A stretch of 7,840 nt of DNA from Bacillota bacterium (lineage in GTDB: Bacteria; Bacillota; Clostridia; Christensenellales; Aristaeellaceae): assembly GCA_009787135.1 (NCBI GenBank), contig WRGP01000156.1, forward strand, positions 1 to 7,840, in the 5' to 3' direction. Below are positions 6,485 through 7,840 of this stretch, one piece after another (position 1 is the stretch's first letter; the number at the start of each line of letters is the position of its first letter). Under the pieces are notes generated by a model. That model had not been told where the DNA came from, made no database searches, and saw nothing but the letters and a program-made list of their open reading frames with translations. The position numbers and the translations under genes were made by a program.

Positions 6485-7612
6485 TTAGATTGTTACGTTT
6501 TTGCTGATCACAATCGGGTATGAGGCCGGGCCGATCAGCCGGCCGCCGCGCTTGATCACGGCCTGCTTGTCGAGGATACAGTGGTCAATTTCCGAGTTTT
6601 CATGCACCTGCGCGTCCTGCATAACGATGCTGTTGCGCACCACGGCCCCTTCGGCGACGTACACGCCGCGGAAGATCACGCTGTTCTCCACCGTGCCGTC
6701 CACACGCCCGCCATCCGCGATGAGGCTGCCGGACACGCGCGCGTTTTTGCCGTAGCGCGCGGCCATGTCGTCGCGCACCTTAGTGTACACCGGCCGGGTC
6801 TTGGCAAAGAGCTCCTCGCGTACTTTGCGCCCCAGCGCGTCCATGTTGAACTGATAATAGGACTGCACCGAGTCGATATGCCAGCCGCGCACGGGGGAGC
6901 GATAGCCAAAGACGCGCAGGGTGCCCTCGTTCACGCAGCGCTGGAGCACATCGCGCATAAAGCTGTGGTGGCCCTGCGCCGCCGTTTGGGAGACAATGCT
7001 CACGAGCAGTTCGCGCCGAACCATCATGACGGAAAGGGATTCATTGGGGAAGTGCGGCTCCGAGGGGTCTACCTCCAAGCGCGTGATCTGGCCTTCGGCG
7101 CTCATATCAAAATAAAGGCGGTATTCATGCACACCGGGCTGCTTGGGCTGTGTGGGGTGGTAGAGCATGGAAATGTCCGCGCCGGTGTCCGTATGATAGC
7201 GCAGCATTTGGTTAAAATCGATGTTATAGACGACGTGGCTGTTGCTGAGCACGACATATTCCTGGCGGGAGCGGCGCAGGTAACCGATATTGGAGCGGAG
7301 CGCGTCGAGCATGCCCTCGTAAACGCCCACATTGTCACGCGTGAGGAATGGCGGCAGGATGAACAAGCCGTCATGCTTGCCGTGCAGGTCCCACTCCTTG
7401 CCGCTGCCCAAATGATCCATCAGCGAATGATAGTTCCGCTGCGTGATCACGCCCACGTTGCGCACGCCCGAGTTGACCAGGCTGGACACCTGAAAGTCAA
7501 TAATGCGATAGCGCCCGATCACGGGCAGCGCCGCGACGGCGCGGCTTAGCGTCAATTCGCGAAGGCACGCGTCGTTTTCACCGGTATAGATCAGGCCCAT
7601 GATATCTCTCAT
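6485..7612 (-). CDS. glgD: GlgD, non-catalytic subunit of ADP-glucose pyrophosphorylase
   Basis: GlgD forms a mixed complex with GlgC in Firmicutes and raises its activity. The 375 residues match the family: MGLIYTGEND at 5-14, LPVIGRYRIIDF at 29-40, LVNSGVRNVGVITQRNYHSLMDHLGSG around 45-71, and a left-handed beta-helix C-terminal domain with hexapeptide-like repeats from about 292. The glycine-rich nucleotide loop of GlgC is absent at the N-terminus, and the catalytic GDH region of GlgC reads SNSH (123-126) here. Both are typical of GlgD rather than signs of decay. The first ATG at 7612 is chosen because a strong AAGGGGGG site (7621-7628) lies 8 nt upstream; the ATG at 7600, four codons in, is less likely. 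It follows glgC by 18 nt. Confidence 0.96.
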   Translation of the reverse strand: MRDIMGLIYTGENDACLRELTLSRAVAALPVIGRYRIIDFQVSSLVNSGVRNVGVITQRNYHSLMDHLGSGKEWDLHGKHDGLFILPPFLTRDNVGVYEGMLDALRSNIGYLRRSRQEYVVLSNSHVVYNIDFNQMLRYHTDTGADISMLYHPTQPKQPGVHEYRLYFDMSAEGQITRLEVDPSEPHFPNESLSVMMVRRELLVSIVSQTAAQGHHSFMRDVLQRCVNEGTLRVFGYRSPVRGWHIDSVQSYYQFNMDALGRKVREELFAKTRPVYTKVRDDMAARYGKNARVSGSLIADGGRVDGTVENSVIFRGVYVAEGAVVRNSIVMQDAQVHENSEIDHCILDKQAVIKRGGRLIGPASYPIVISKNVTI

Positions 7613-7630
7613 TGCAGTGACCCCCCTTCA

Positions 7631-7840
7631 TCAAGCGTTTCCGTCGAATTGTTCGCCCGGCAGCACCACGGCGCCGGCGGACAGGGTAACGCCCTGGCCG
7701 ACGACGGCGATACCGCCTTCCGGCCCGCCGATCCTGCATCCGGCTTCAATCACCGCGTCCTCGGCGACGATGGCGCGGGTGATCTCCGCCCCCCGGCCCA
7801 CCTTTACCCGCGGCATGACGACGGAATCGGTAACGCTGGC
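7631..7840 (-). CDS. glgC: GlgC, ADP-glucose pyrophosphorylase catalytic subunit, C-terminal end only
   Basis: The frame is open from the right edge to a stop at 7631-7633 and gives 69 residues. They form turns of a left-handed beta-helix: TDSVVMPRVKVGRGAEI, then AIVAEDAVIEAGCRIGG, then AVVGQGVTLSAGAVVLP. This is the C-terminal domain of nucleotidyltransferases such as GlgC, where it carries allosteric and oligomer contacts. The catalytic domain is outside the window, so GlgC is assigned from the position directly before glgD together with this fold. The internal ATG at 7816 is not a start, because the helix pattern continues upstream of it to the edge. Its stop is 18 nt from the glgD start, so the two are co-transcribed. 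Confidence 0.88.
   Translation of the reverse strand, partial: ASVTDSVVMPRVKVGRGAEITRAIVAEDAVIEAGCRIGGPEGGIAVVGQGVTLSAGAVVLPGEQFDGNA

Noticed and set aside
6581..7549. 322-residue plus-strand open frame opposite glgD
   Set aside because: It has typical antisense composition (H, A and V rich) and lies fully over the conserved glgD frame.
6485..7612. GlgD lacking catalytic residues as a second novel pseudoenzyme
   Set aside because: Loss of the glycine-rich loop and catalytic aspartate is normal for GlgD, a known regulatory subunit.

Overview
The window reads as chromosomal DNA from a fairly GC-rich Firmicute of the Clostridia type. This is inferred from gene content: glgC-glgD-glgA with a separate GlgD subunit, a radA/yacL neighbourhood, a Gram-positive style RadC, and strong GGAGG-type ribosome binding sites. 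No phage, transposon, tRNA, rRNA or CRISPR signal was seen. The coding load is dense and mostly housekeeping.

Layout, left to right. (1) 1-515, minus: the N-terminal four-helix membrane region of a YacL-type PIN/TRAM protein, cut by the left edge. (2) 516-730: a GC-rich spacer with overlapping inverted repeats and a GAAC-N4-GTTC dyad just upstream of yacL. (3) 731-2107, minus: a complete radA. In Bacillus-type genomes disA lies between radA and yacL; here it does not. (4) 2108-2317: divergent promoter region. (5) 2318-3337, plus: a membrane-anchored metallophosphoesterase-fold protein in which nearly every metal ligand is replaced, apparently a pseudoenzyme. (6) 3338-3497: convergent intergenic gap. 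(7) 3498-7840, minus: a tightly packed block read right to left as glgC (3' end only), glgD, glgA, radC, and a small DUF218 (YdcF/SanA-like) gene. Gaps are 18 and 20 nt, then a 4-nt ATGA overlap, then a 4-nt gap.

How the genes work together. GlgC makes ADP-glucose from glucose-1-phosphate and ATP, GlgD is its non-catalytic partner subunit, and GlgA adds glucose to the growing alpha-1,4 glucan, so the right half is a glycogen synthesis operon. radC and the DUF218 gene are fused to its 3' end by tight spacing and probably share the transcript, though neither has a known glycogen role. RadA is a DnaB-like recombination helicase.

The points most worth following are the dead phosphoesterase, the 68-residue Lys/Ala/Pro tail on GlgA, the missing disA with its structured spacer, and the operon linkage of radC to glycogen genes. 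I saw no wholly new multi-gene system.
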